A DNA stretch of 35,693 bases. Origin: Actinomycetota bacterium. GTDB lineage: Bacteria; Actinomycetota; Geothermincolia; Fen-727; Anoxymicrobiaceae. The notes below the pieces were generated by a model. It had not been told where the DNA came from and searched no databases. It saw nothing but the letters and a program-made list of their open reading frames with translations. The DNA lies in NCBI GenBank assembly GCA_016927325.1, contig JAFGMY010000058.1:1-35693 (forward strand), read 5' to 3'. The position numbers and the translations under genes are program-made. Of this stretch, positions 18,456 to 27,807 are shown piece after piece (positions within the stretch are counted from its first letter, which is position 1; each line of letters begins with the position of its first letter).

Positions 18456-19205
18456 TTGAAAAACACCAGACACGAACTCAAGCTTACCGGCGAGAGGACT
18501 TTGCCGGGCCACAAGGAAGAAAACTACTGGTTTACCAGACATGTCGCGGCTTACCGTTACGCGGCCTCATTGTCTGAAAACCTGAGCGTAGCCGATATCG
18601 GCTGTGGAGAAGGTTACGGAACGGCCATGGTCGCCGCAATGGCTAAAGAGGTGACGGGAGTAGATGCCGCGCCGGAGGTCATGGAACACGCCGTGATAAA
18701 ATACGAAAGGGACAACCTGTGTTACAGGGTAATGGACGCAGCGGCTCTGGATTTTCCTTCGCGCCGGTTTAATATGGTTGTATCCCTTCAGGTAATAGAG
18801 CATCTGGCAACCGCGGACGGCTTTCTTGAAGAGATTAAGCGAGTACTCCTTCCCGGTGGGACCGCGATTATTTCAACGCCGAACAGGCTCAAGATCTCAC
18901 CGGGTTCCGACACGCCGTTGAACCCTTTCCATTTGAGGGAGTTCACCCCCGAAGAGCTGCGTGGACTGCTTCTCGATCATTTCAAAACGGTCAAGATCGC
19001 CGGTCTGTTTCACGCCGGATGGCTGAGGGTCAACGATTTCCTGAAGTTCGTGGATTTCATTAAGTACTACGAGATGGGAAAATTGAACCTGAGGTACTGG
19101 ACCCATCAGTTCCTCACCCCGCTGGTCCATGAACGGAACTTCCGGATCGGTGAAAAGAACGTGGACCGGTGCCAGGATATAATCGCGATATGCGAAAAGA
19201 GTTGA
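18456..19205 (+). CDS. Class I SAM-dependent methyltransferase
   Basis: 249 aa, TTG start; VADIGCGEGYGTAMVA motif I, DFPSRRFNMVVSLQVIEHL, EIKRVLLPGGTAIISTPN. Confidence 0.85.
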   Translation: MKNTRHELKLTGERTLPGHKEENYWFTRHVAAYRYAASLSENLSVADIGCGEGYGTAMVAAMAKEVTGVDAAPEVMEHAVIKYERDNLCYRVMDAAALDFPSRRFNMVVSLQVIEHLATADGFLEEIKRVLLPGGTAIISTPNRLKISPGSDTPLNPFHLREFTPEELRGLLLDHFKTVKIAGLFHAGWLRVNDFLKFVDFIKYYEMGKLNLRYWTHQFLTPLVHERNFRIGEKNVDRCQDIIAICEKS

Positions 19206-19246
19206 ATGAAAACTCCCGGAAACGAGAACAGGGTGAACCGCTGACC

Positions 19247-20839
19247 ATGTTGAAAGGCTACTTCTCTTTCGTCCTGCACACACATATGCCTTACGTAAGG
19301 AAGAACGGCAAGTTTCCGGTAGGTGAAGACTGGCTTTACCAGGTCTTATCGGATACGTATATCCCCCTCCTGGGAACCCTGGCGGAGCTGGAACACGAAG
19401 GAATCCGTTCCTGCATGGCGGTCACTTTAACGCCCGTGCTGTGTGAACAGCTCCGGGACCCTTATGTCCGGGAACAGACAACAGAGTACTTCAAAACCAT
19501 GATCAAGCACACCGAAGAAGACATCAAGGAGTTCAGCCGCGACAACGACCGGTTGCGGCTGGAACTGGCAAAGTCGTACCTCGACGATTTCAGACGCAGG
19601 CTCAAGGCATATGCCGCTATCGACGGCGATATCCTGGGGGCTTTCAGGTATTTCGAAAAGAGTGGAATGATCGAAACCATAGGTTCCTGCGCCACCCATG
19701 CGTTTCTGCCCGCGCAAAAACACCGGCAGGATATTACGTCACAGGTGTTGATCGGGCTGCACTCCCACCGCGAAAACCTCGGCACCAATCCAAAAGGTTT
19801 CTGGTTGCCGGAGTGCGGCTACAGAGACGGGATCGAGGATATCCTCGATACAGAGGGAATCGATTACCTTATCGTCGATCCGTCCGCCCTGCCGCATGTT
19901 GCCGGCAACTTCCCTTGTTATATCGGCGGCTCGAACATAACGGCGCTCAAGAGGAATAAAAACACCCACCTGAATGTGTGGTCACCGAGTGTCGGTTATC
20001 CGGGTGACGGGAACTATCTCGACTCGGTGAAAAGGCACCACAACTCCGGGCTTTATTACTGGAAAGTGACGGGCAGGGGTGTCTCCATTGAAGACAAGGA
20101 GCTCTACGTTCCCAATAACGCGCTGGCCAGAGCCTTTGACCACTGCGGACATTTCATTAAAAACATCCAGGAGGAACTCGACAAGGATCTCAGCCCGAAA
20201 ACGGTCCCCGGTGGAGACCTCAAACCTTCAGAGTTCCGTGAAATGAAAATGGCTGAAAAACACGATATTCATCCTCTCGTCCTTGCGAGCTACGATACCG
20301 AGCTTTTCGGCCACGCGTGGAGGGAAGGTGTGTACTGGATCGAAATAACTTTGAGGTCGCTGGCCGCCTCTGAATCAATCAGGCTCGCCCTCCCTCATCA
20401 ATACCTGGAAAGCAACCCCCCTGCCGATTCCTGCCGGCCGCTCGGCACAACCTGGGGCGAAAACAATGACGATTCAACCTGGGTAAATCCCGAGACCTCC
20501 TGGATCTGGGAAAATCTTGAAAAAGCCCAGGAGCGGTTCTCCACGGTAAGCAGAAAACACACGGGTCCGGAAGAGGAGAACTCAAGACAGGCCCTGGAGC
20601 AGGCGGCGCGGGAGCTTCTGCTTCTCGAATCCAGTGACTGGCCCTTTATGGTTGCAAAAGACAGGGCGAAAAAGTATGCTACCGAAAGGTTCAACAACCA
20701 TCTGGAGCGGTTCGATATTATAGTCGGCGCTCTTGAGAAAGGCAACCTGGAGAGTATCCGGAAGGAACTTGAAGAAATCGAGAACCTGGACAATATCTTC
20801 CGCGGGTCCATTCGGGATATTACATCATATTTCAGGTAG
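19247..20839 (+). CDS. GH57-family 1,4-alpha-glucan branching enzyme-like (DUF1957 type)
   Basis: Start placed at MLKGYFSFVLHTHMPYVRK. GH57 motifs: HTHMPYV, GSCATHAFLP, FWLPECGYR (nucleophile Glu), ASYDTELFGHAW (acid Asp). Confidence 0.88.
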   Translation: MLKGYFSFVLHTHMPYVRKNGKFPVGEDWLYQVLSDTYIPLLGTLAELEHEGIRSCMAVTLTPVLCEQLRDPYVREQTTEYFKTMIKHTEEDIKEFSRDNDRLRLELAKSYLDDFRRRLKAYAAIDGDILGAFRYFEKSGMIETIGSCATHAFLPAQKHRQDITSQVLIGLHSHRENLGTNPKGFWLPECGYRDGIEDILDTEGIDYLIVDPSALPHVAGNFPCYIGGSNITALKRNKNTHLNVWSPSVGYPGDGNYLDSVKRHHNSGLYYWKVTGRGVSIEDKELYVPNNALARAFDHCGHFIKNIQEELDKDLSPKTVPGGDLKPSEFREMKMAEKHDIHPLVLASYDTELFGHAWREGVYWIEITLRSLAASESIRLALPHQYLESNPPADSCRPLGTTWGENNDDSTWVNPETSWIWENLEKAQERFSTVSRKHTGPEEENSRQALEQAARELLLLESSDWPFMVAKDRAKKYATERFNNHLERFDIIVGALEKGNLESIRKELEEIENLDNIFRGSIRDITSYFR

Positions 20840-20857
20840 CAGCGGGGTTCGGTCGTT

Positions 20858-22096
20858 ATGAAGACTTTAATTCTAAGCTGGGAGTACCCGCCTCGGATCA
20901 TAGGCGGCCTGGGAAGGCATGTCTACCATCTGGCCACTTCCCTCGCGAATGAAGGAATTAATGTTCATGTGGTCACCAAAGATCATCCCGATACGCCGGC
21001 ATATGAGTTTTCTCAGGGTGTACACATATACAGGGTCGGCGACTATCCTCCCCGCATCCCACAGGAAGATTGGGTCCCCTGGACATTACAGCTTAATATC
21101 GCCCTGCTGGAGAGGTCCATCTCCCTGATGAACGACCTGGGAAGCGTGGACGTTATTCATGCTCACGACTGGCTCGTAGCACACGCGGCCTCCGGCCTGA
21201 AACACGCTTATCAGGTACCGCTGGTGGCTACGATACACGCCACAGAGTACGGCAGACACCAGGGCCATCTGCCCGGACCGATGAACAGGCTGATCCACCA
21301 GATCGAATGGTGGCTTACCTTTGAATCGGTTAGGACGATATGCTGCAGCCAGTATATGGCCGACCAGGTTGAAAAGATATTCGAGCTTCCGACTGACAAA
21401 ATAGATATCATCCCGAACGGCATAGACACATCCAGCTTCAAGCACGACGTCAATGTCGATTTGCACAGGAGAAAGTATGTGCCGTCCGGAGACAAGCTGG
21501 TCTTCTTTGTAGGACGCCTGGTCTACGAAAAAGGAATCCAGACCGTCATCGAGGCAATGCCCGTGATTCTCAAGGAAGTACCGGACGTCACCTTTGTGGT
21601 CGCCGGTACCGGCCCGCATATGAACCAGCTGCGCGCGATGACGCATGAACTGGGTCTCGACAGAAAAGTCAGATTCACCGGCTATATCGACAACGACACG
21701 CTTTCGGCGTTCTATAAGTACGCCGATCTTACCGTTGTCCCGAGCTTATATGAACCGTTCGGCATGGTAGTGCTCGAATCGATGGCAATGGGCACACCGA
21801 CCATCGTCGCCGACACCGGCGGCCTGAGCGAGATAGTCATACACGAGGAAACGGGACTGAAGTTCCAGGCGGGAGACCCGAAATCCCTGGCTGAAGCCAT
21901 GTTGAGGGTTCTTACCGACGAAAAGCTCGCCGAGAGAATAACCACCGATGCCAGGAGCTACATGGGAGACCGCTACAGCTGGAAAACGATAGCCGACCGG
22001 ACGATCGAGGTATACGAGAAAGCCGGGCGCAACCATGTATATCAACCCCGCAAGCTGGATCTCTGCCCCCCGGTCCCCGGCGAAGCCACCGGTTGA
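20858..22096 (+). CDS. GT4-family glycosyltransferase (glycogen/starch synthase-like)
   Basis: 412 aa; LILSWEYPPRIIGGLGRHVYHLATSL, VIHAHDWL, IPNGID, FVGRLVYEKG, EPFGMVVLESMAMGTPTI (E-x7-E). Confidence 0.9.
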   Translation: MKTLILSWEYPPRIIGGLGRHVYHLATSLANEGINVHVVTKDHPDTPAYEFSQGVHIYRVGDYPPRIPQEDWVPWTLQLNIALLERSISLMNDLGSVDVIHAHDWLVAHAASGLKHAYQVPLVATIHATEYGRHQGHLPGPMNRLIHQIEWWLTFESVRTICCSQYMADQVEKIFELPTDKIDIIPNGIDTSSFKHDVNVDLHRRKYVPSGDKLVFFVGRLVYEKGIQTVIEAMPVILKEVPDVTFVVAGTGPHMNQLRAMTHELGLDRKVRFTGYIDNDTLSAFYKYADLTVVPSLYEPFGMVVLESMAMGTPTIVADTGGLSEIVIHEETGLKFQAGDPKSLAEAMLRVLTDEKLAERITTDARSYMGDRYSWKTIADRTIEVYEKAGRNHVYQPRKLDLCPPVPGEATG

Positions 22097-22142
22097 ACAC
22101 CGTGCGGCAATCTACTTAATTAATACCGGTTGGATCTTCATC

Positions 22143-22172
22143 ATGTCCAGGTGTCCCGGGATGGACGTTTTT
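22143..22172 (+). terminator. Probable intrinsic terminator downstream of the GT4 gene
   Basis: ATGTCCA-GGTGTCCCGGGA-TGGACGT followed by TTTT; 7-bp stem with one wobble. Confidence 0.5.
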
Positions 22173-22222
22173 GCAGAATGAAAACGAATGCCAGTCGCCG
22201 GTGCCTGACAAACTTGATTTTC

Positions 22223-23215
22223 TCAGCTCCTTAAGAACCCCGCGGCGTGTTCCGGAGTTATCACGTTAATCATCATACCGGTTCCCCACTCGAAAGCCCC
22301 GGGTGTAGAAACCCTGGGAAAGCATTCCAGATGCCAGTGATAATACCCGTAATCGCCGCCGTCACATGGGGCCGAATGTATGTAATAGTTCAGCGGTGGA
22401 TTATTGAACTTCAGGTTCAGTTTCCTCAGTATATCCCGCACCGCTCCGGCAAAACCCTCAATTTGCGAGTCGCTCATGCCGCCGAATGAAGGCTCATGGC
22501 TGTCAGGAATTATCCAGACCTCAAAAGGAAAACGGGAAGCGAAAGGTGTTATGGCAATAAAGCCGCCGGCATCGGCGATGACTCTTTCGCCGGAATCTCT
22601 CTCCCGGCTTATCAAGTCACAGAACACGCACCCGCCTGTCTTTTCCCTGTAATCGAATGAGCCGCGCAACTCCAGTTCCATTAACGGCGGAACCAGCGAA
22701 ACCCCAAAGAGCTGGGTGTGCGGATGTTCCAGGGAAGCGCCCGCCTCGGCACCATGGTTCAGGATCAGATGAATGTAATCCACTTCCGGGTCCATCTCAT
22801 TCACCCGGTAACGCTCCCGGTAGACCTCCATCACCTTCCCGGCGTCCCCCACGGACATCTCGGCCAAATGCCTGCAGTGATCGGGTGAATGGACTATTAC
22901 CTCGTGGGTACCCTCGGCCGCGCATCTTTTGAATAAGCTGTGCGATCCGGCGACCACTTCACAGTGTTTGAAGGCGGGGAACTTATTGGGAACCACGCGC
23001 ACAAGCCACCCTGGGCCGTCGGGGGCGGAACCATCAGGCCTCAATGCGAAGAGTTCGTGCGGAGTCATCCGCTCGTTTCCGGGACAAAACGGACACTCCT
23101 CAGGCCCTGCAACTTCAGCCGACCTTACCTTTGACAAGTCTGAAGGCCGCATCGCCCTTTCGGTGGCAACCACCACCGACCTTCCGGTAACAGCGTCCTG
23201 CCGTAGTTCAGGCAT
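22223..23215 (-). CDS. galT: Galactose-1-phosphate uridylyltransferase-like (HIT superfamily)
   Basis: 330 aa; MPELRQDAVTGRSVVVATERAMRP, ECPFCPGNE, VRVVPNKFPA, LEHPHTQLFG, CVFCDLI, YHWHLECFPR. Confidence 0.9.
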   Translation of the reverse strand: MPELRQDAVTGRSVVVATERAMRPSDLSKVRSAEVAGPEECPFCPGNERMTPHELFALRPDGSAPDGPGWLVRVVPNKFPAFKHCEVVAGSHSLFKRCAAEGTHEVIVHSPDHCRHLAEMSVGDAGKVMEVYRERYRVNEMDPEVDYIHLILNHGAEAGASLEHPHTQLFGVSLVPPLMELELRGSFDYREKTGGCVFCDLISRERDSGERVIADAGGFIAITPFASRFPFEVWIIPDSHEPSFGGMSDSQIEGFAGAVRDILRKLNLKFNNPPLNYYIHSAPCDGGDYGYYHWHLECFPRVSTPGAFEWGTGMMINVITPEHAAGFLRS

Positions 23216-23910
23216 TAGTAATCCCCCTCGTCCCAGGCTGCATCTTCAGGGCTCCTGCGGTACTTGAGCACCCTCGCCGGCACTCCACCTGCGATAGCGT
23301 ACTCCGGCACATCCCTGGTTACGAGTGACATCGCCCCTACGACCGAACCGCTGCCGACGGTTACCCCGCGCAAGACCGTTACTTTCTCGCCGATCCATAC
23401 ATCGGGCTCAATCCTGACAGGTTCTTTCCTTATGCCCTGGCTCCTTATACTTACGTTTGGGTCTACGTACCAGTGGTCAAAATCGGCTATGTAAATGTTG
23501 TCGGCCAGCAGGCACTCATCACCAATCTCAACGCTCTCAAAACAATTGATGGTATTGTTTCCGCCCATGGCAACCTTGCTTCCGATTCTCAGGGTTCCTT
23601 CATGAGCTCTAAGAGCGCAACCCTTGCCGATCCATACCCAGGCACCAAAAGTGAACTTTGCCCCCTTGCCTTTCTTGATCTCGTATTTTCCCGGCAGGAA
23701 GATGATTCCCTCTGTCTTTATTCCGGGATGACGGAGCTTGAATTTAATGAAACGAAACAGCATCAGCCAGTATAGAGGGCCATACATCCTGTTCCTGAAA
23801 ATAAACCCGAGATTCCTCTTAGTCCATTTTAATGGAGACCGGCCGCCGGCTTCCCGGCTTCTCATGTTTTCCGGGCGGGCAGGCCCCGCCGGACTCGAAT
23901 CCAATATCAA
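23215..23910 (-). CDS. Left-handed beta-helix acyltransferase
   Basis: 231 aa; hexapeptide-repeat region ending VWIGEKVTVLRGVTVGSGSVVGAMSLVTRDVPEYAIAGGVPARVLKYR. Confidence 0.85.
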   Translation of the reverse strand: MILDSSPAGPARPENMRSREAGGRSPLKWTKRNLGFIFRNRMYGPLYWLMLFRFIKFKLRHPGIKTEGIIFLPGKYEIKKGKGAKFTFGAWVWIGKGCALRAHEGTLRIGSKVAMGGNNTINCFESVEIGDECLLADNIYIADFDHWYVDPNVSIRSQGIRKEPVRIEPDVWIGEKVTVLRGVTVGSGSVVGAMSLVTRDVPEYAIAGGVPARVLKYRRSPEDAAWDEGDY

Positions 23911-24836
23911 CTCATCACCTGCTTCGGCTTGCGCGCAAAAAGGAGCATATTGTAAAACCAGGATGATGGAACATACCTGTACAGAACCTCATCCAGAGCA
24001 CTCAACCGCAGATAAGCGTGGTAGGACCAGAGACGGAACCCGTCAGTCACATTTTCCTCCGCAAGCATATTCTGGACAGTCCTGGTTATCCAGCCGACAA
24101 AACTCGAGAGGAGTTCTTCAGCTTCATAACGGACCTCACAAAAACCTTCCGCTCTCGCAAGATCACAGATCGTTTCCGGTTCAAACGTGTGTACATCGAC
24201 AATGTTCTCATACTCCCGCCCCGGAACCGTCACGTGGGGTTCCATTTCACTCCGGCGCAATCTTACACGACTGCCCCCGAGCTTCATCCCGGAAACCTCG
24301 AGAAGCCTCACCAGGATCCCCGAGAGCTCTCTTGCCGTTCGGCCCAACCTGTCCCCCGCCCGGGTCGGCTCTCCGGCGAGAATGCATATACCCCCCGGAA
24401 CAAGTACCCTGCCGATCTCCGAAAAAGCTTTTTTCAAGTCCGGAACATGGTGCAGAACCGCGTGCCCGAGCACTATGTCAAAGTAGTTGTCGGGATAATC
24501 GAGCTGCTCCATCTCGGATCTCTTGGCCTTTGCCCTTATGCCCAGGGAAGACGCGTTTTCCAGGAATACATCGACCATACCATCACTTATGTCGCACGCA
24601 TGGAGTTCTTCCACCAGCCCGTCCCGCATGCAGATGTTCAGCGACGCATAGCCGGTTCCGCAGCCCACGTCCAGCATCCTTTCCACATGAGGAAACGGAA
24701 AACCAAGGGCTTTTTCAAACTTGCCGGTTACTCTCACCGATGAATCTTTGTCGTAGATGATTCCCCATTTATCGTCGTAAACCGCAGACTCATAGTCATG
24801 AAAAAGCCGGTTTGCCTTTCTAAGATCGATATTCAT
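23907..24836 (-). CDS. Class I SAM-dependent methyltransferase
   Basis: 309 aa; MLDVGCGTGYASLNI, YFDIVLGHAVLHHVPDLKKAFSEIGRVLVPGG; 4-nt overlap with the acyltransferase. Confidence 0.86.
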   Translation of the reverse strand: MNIDLRKANRLFHDYESAVYDDKWGIIYDKDSSVRVTGKFEKALGFPFPHVERMLDVGCGTGYASLNICMRDGLVEELHACDISDGMVDVFLENASSLGIRAKAKRSEMEQLDYPDNYFDIVLGHAVLHHVPDLKKAFSEIGRVLVPGGICILAGEPTRAGDRLGRTARELSGILVRLLEVSGMKLGGSRVRLRRSEMEPHVTVPGREYENIVDVHTFEPETICDLARAEGFCEVRYEAEELLSSFVGWITRTVQNMLAEENVTDGFRLWSYHAYLRLSALDEVLYRYVPSSWFYNMLLFARKPKQVMS

Positions 24837-24984
24837 CCGAGCTCCGTTCGCTTAAACCTGCAACTGCATTACACATATACTAAATCAAATCCTTCTAAAC
24901 AGTCATCATCTTCAGGCGTCTCCTGTCTCATGCAAAGCGCAAGCTAAATTAAAAACAGGCACCTCTCCAACTTTCCGGGAACAC

Positions 24985-25100
24985 AACGCGGGGCCTGATA
25001 GACCCCGACTGAAGGTGTACGGGGAGATAACGCGGGGTTTGGATAGACCCCGTCCAAAGGCTGCGGGAAAGACATTGCGGGGCCGAGAGCCTGGTCGTGT
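24985..25100. repeat. Degenerate ~44-45-nt tandem repeat (two clear copies, a partial third)
   Basis: AACGCGGGGCCTGATAGACCCCGACTGAAGG (24985), AACGCGGGGTTTGGATAGACCCCGTCCAAAGG (25029), ATTGCGGGGCCGAGAGCCTGG (25074). Each clear copy can fold CGGGG...CCCCG. Confidence 0.7.
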
Positions 25101-25102
25101 GA

Positions 25103-25139
25103 AATAAAAAAAGGCGCCGGCGTAATACCGGCACCTTTC
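25103..25139 (-). terminator. Intrinsic terminator downstream of acyl-CoA dehydrogenase 1
   Basis: Minus strand AAAGGTGCCGG-tattacg-CCGGCGCCTTTTTTTATTT; 11-bp stem with one mismatch plus T-run. Confidence 0.82.
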
Positions 25140-25157
25140 TGTTCAATTATATAGCAT

Positions 25158-26315
25158 CTAGAACTGCCTCAACTCTTTCATCCGGTTCAGGTTGGCGGCC
25201 AGAACAAGACGCTGGACCTCGTTGGTCCCCTCGTAAATCGACATCACCTTAGCGTCGCGCATGTACTTCTCGAGCGGGTAGTCCTTCATGAACCCGTAGC
25301 CGCCAAGCACCTGCAAAGCCTGAGTGGTCACTTCCATGCACATCTCGGCGCAGTACGCTTTCGCGGCGGACGACATAACCGAACTGGTCTTCCCTTCATC
25401 GGCCAGCCAGCAGGCTTTACGGTAGAGCTCCCTTCCCGCTTCTATCTTGATCAGCATATCGCTCAACATGAAGCTGATTGCCTGATTCTTGATTATGGGC
25501 TCGCCGAACTGGATCCTTTCCTTGGAATAAGCAAGCGCTTCCTCGAACGCGGCCCGCGCGATTCCCACTGATCCGGCTGCGATGCCCGGGCGGGTCTTGT
25601 CGAAAGTTTTCATGCTGATGTAGAAAGCCTGGCCGACTCCTCCCAGGATATCTTCCTTCGGCACCCGCACGTTGTCGAACAACACCTCGGCGGTGTGGGA
25701 AGCGCGGATTCCCATCTTGTCCTCAACCTTGCCCATGCTCACGCCCTCGTAATCACCGCCGACAATGAAAGCAGCCTGCCCGCGGTAGCCCATTTCCTGG
25801 TCGGCATTCGCAAAGACCACACAGACGTCGGAGATCCCGCCGTTGGTGATAAAGCACTTCTGGCCGTTGATAATATAATGGTCGCCCATATCTTTCGCCG
25901 TGGTCTTGATGCTGGCGACATCGCTCCCCGCTCCAGGTTCCGTAAGACAGAAACTGGCAAGCTTTCCCTCCCCCAACCGTGGCAGCCACTTCTCCTTCTG
26001 TTCGTCGGTTCCCGCTATAACTATTGGTGTAATCGCGAGGTTATTGGCGAGAAGGCTTACGGCCAGCCCTGCGTCACCCCAGAAAAGCTCCTCCGTAACC
26101 ATAGCGCTGGTAAGGTGGTCCAGACCGCCTCCACCGTATTCCTCGGGTATCTCACCACTGGTCAACTCCGCTTCGGCGGCCTTTGGCACAAGAATATCTT
26201 TTGGAAACTCACCTTTCCGGTCGTATTCCTCGGCGATGGTCCTGAGCTCATTCACGGCGAAATCGTGGGCCATCTCCACAGAAGCCTTTTGCATGTCATC
26301 CAGTTCGTAATCCAT
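25158..26315 (-). CDS. Acyl-CoA dehydrogenase (paralog 1)
   Basis: 385 aa; CLTEPGAGSDVASIKTTA, YIINGQKCFITNG, LGGYGFMKDYPLEKYMRDAKVMSIYEGTNEVQRLVLA (catalytic Glu in YEGT). Confidence 0.95.
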   Translation of the reverse strand: MDYELDDMQKASVEMAHDFAVNELRTIAEEYDRKGEFPKDILVPKAAEAELTSGEIPEEYGGGGLDHLTSAMVTEELFWGDAGLAVSLLANNLAITPIVIAGTDEQKEKWLPRLGEGKLASFCLTEPGAGSDVASIKTTAKDMGDHYIINGQKCFITNGGISDVCVVFANADQEMGYRGQAAFIVGGDYEGVSMGKVEDKMGIRASHTAEVLFDNVRVPKEDILGGVGQAFYISMKTFDKTRPGIAAGSVGIARAAFEEALAYSKERIQFGEPIIKNQAISFMLSDMLIKIEAGRELYRKACWLADEGKTSSVMSSAAKAYCAEMCMEVTTQALQVLGGYGFMKDYPLEKYMRDAKVMSIYEGTNEVQRLVLAANLNRMKELRQF

Positions 26316-26512
26316 TAACTTCTTCCCCCTCTCAGGTAAGAGCTGTACGTCCTATTCAGAGTCCGGGTAATCAAAGCCGGTAAACTGCTTATTATAAACA
26401 AAGCACTGGTATACTATCATCGAGCCGGGGCTTATGGCACGTCCCGCCGAATACTCCGCCGCCGAATTCACCTGTCCGGAAAACCCGGAGTACCGCGGAT
26501 GGACCCGTCATC

Positions 26513-27670
26513 TCAATACTGCTTCCACTCTTTTACTCTTCTAAGGCTCGCGGAAAGAACCAGTCTTTGTATCTCATTGGTCCCTTCATATATCGAAATG
26601 ATCTTCGCGTCGCGCATGTACTTCTCGAGCGCGTAATCCCTTGTGCAACCGTACCCACCTAGCACCTCCACCGCGTTTGTTGTGACATCCATGCACATCT
26701 GGGCACAGTAAGCTTTCGCGTTGGAAGCCTGTATGCTGTTGGACTTTCCCTGGTCCGCCAGCCAGGATGCCTTGTAGTAAAGCTGCCTGCCGGTATCTAT
26801 CTGCATAAGCATCTCGCTCAACATAAAGCTGATCGCCTGATTCTTGATTATCGGCTCGCCGAACTGAACCCTTTCCTTTGCGTACGCGAGAGCTTCCTCG
26901 AATGCGGCGCGCGCGATACCCACACCCGCCGCGGCAAGCCCCGGCCTCGTCCTGTCAAAAGTCTTCATGACTATGTAGAAGGCCTGGCCGACCCTTCCAA
27001 TAATGTTCTCCTTGGGAACCTCAACTTTTTCAAAGATGACTTCGGCGGTATGTGAAGAGCGTATGCCCATCTTGTCTTCTTTTTTCCCCATGCTTACGCC
27101 GTCTGAACTGCTGTCGACAATAAAAGCGGTGTGTCCACGGAACCCCATGTCGGGATCGGCGTTCGCGAAAACAACGCAGAAATCGGCAATTCCCCCGTTG
27201 GTAATAAAGCACTTCTGGCCGTTAATCACATAGTGACTTCCCATGTCCCTGGCAGTTGTCTTAATGCCGGCCACATCGCTTCCCGCACCTGGTTCAGTCA
27301 GACAGAAACAGGCGAGCTGGCCGTCGACCAGTCTGGACAGCCACTTCTTCTTCTGCTCGTCGGTGCCGGCAATGATTATCGGGCCGCTGGCGAGGCTATT
27401 TGCCACCACGCTTGTCGCCATGCCTGCGTCACCCCAGAACAGCTCTTCGAGAACCATCGCGCCGGTCAAAACATCGACTCCCCTGCCACCATACTCCCGG
27501 GGAATCTCACCGATTGTGAATCCAGCCTCGGTGGCTTTGGGTATCAGACGGTCCTTGGGGAAAACACCTGACCTGTCATACTCCCTGGAAATAGGCCTCA
27601 GTTCGTTAACAGCGAACTCGTGAGCTGAGTCTACCGCCTCTTTTTGCTTGTCATTCAACTCGAAGTCCAT
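26513..27670 (-). CDS. Acyl-CoA dehydrogenase (paralog 2)
   Basis: Start placed at MDFELNDKQ (27670) after GAAGGGGAAT. CLTEPGAGSDVAGIKTTA, LGGYGCTRDYALEKYMRDAKIISIYEGTNEIQRLVLS. Confidence 0.95.
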   Translation of the reverse strand: MDFELNDKQKEAVDSAHEFAVNELRPISREYDRSGVFPKDRLIPKATEAGFTIGEIPREYGGRGVDVLTGAMVLEELFWGDAGMATSVVANSLASGPIIIAGTDEQKKKWLSRLVDGQLACFCLTEPGAGSDVAGIKTTARDMGSHYVINGQKCFITNGGIADFCVVFANADPDMGFRGHTAFIVDSSSDGVSMGKKEDKMGIRSSHTAEVIFEKVEVPKENIIGRVGQAFYIVMKTFDRTRPGLAAAGVGIARAAFEEALAYAKERVQFGEPIIKNQAISFMLSEMLMQIDTGRQLYYKASWLADQGKSNSIQASNAKAYCAQMCMDVTTNAVEVLGGYGCTRDYALEKYMRDAKIISIYEGTNEIQRLVLSASLRRVKEWKQY

Positions 27671-27807
27671 TGATATATTCCCCTTCCGAAAAATATCAAA
27701 CACAAAGTACCGGCATTAAGCGGACCGGTATCCGCCAATACATTTCTTTTAGATACTCAGGATAAATGCAATCGCCTGCGATGAATTTCCCAAAAAGCCG
27801 GGTAATG

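Noticed and set aside
23738-24760. 340-aa plus-strand ORF opposite the acyltransferase and methyltransferase genes
   Set aside because: Low-complexity Pro/Ser/Arg-rich antisense frame; both opposite-strand genes have clear family motifs.
24985-25100. CRISPR array
   Set aside because: Only 2-3 degenerate copies, no unique spacers between near-identical repeats, no cas genes.
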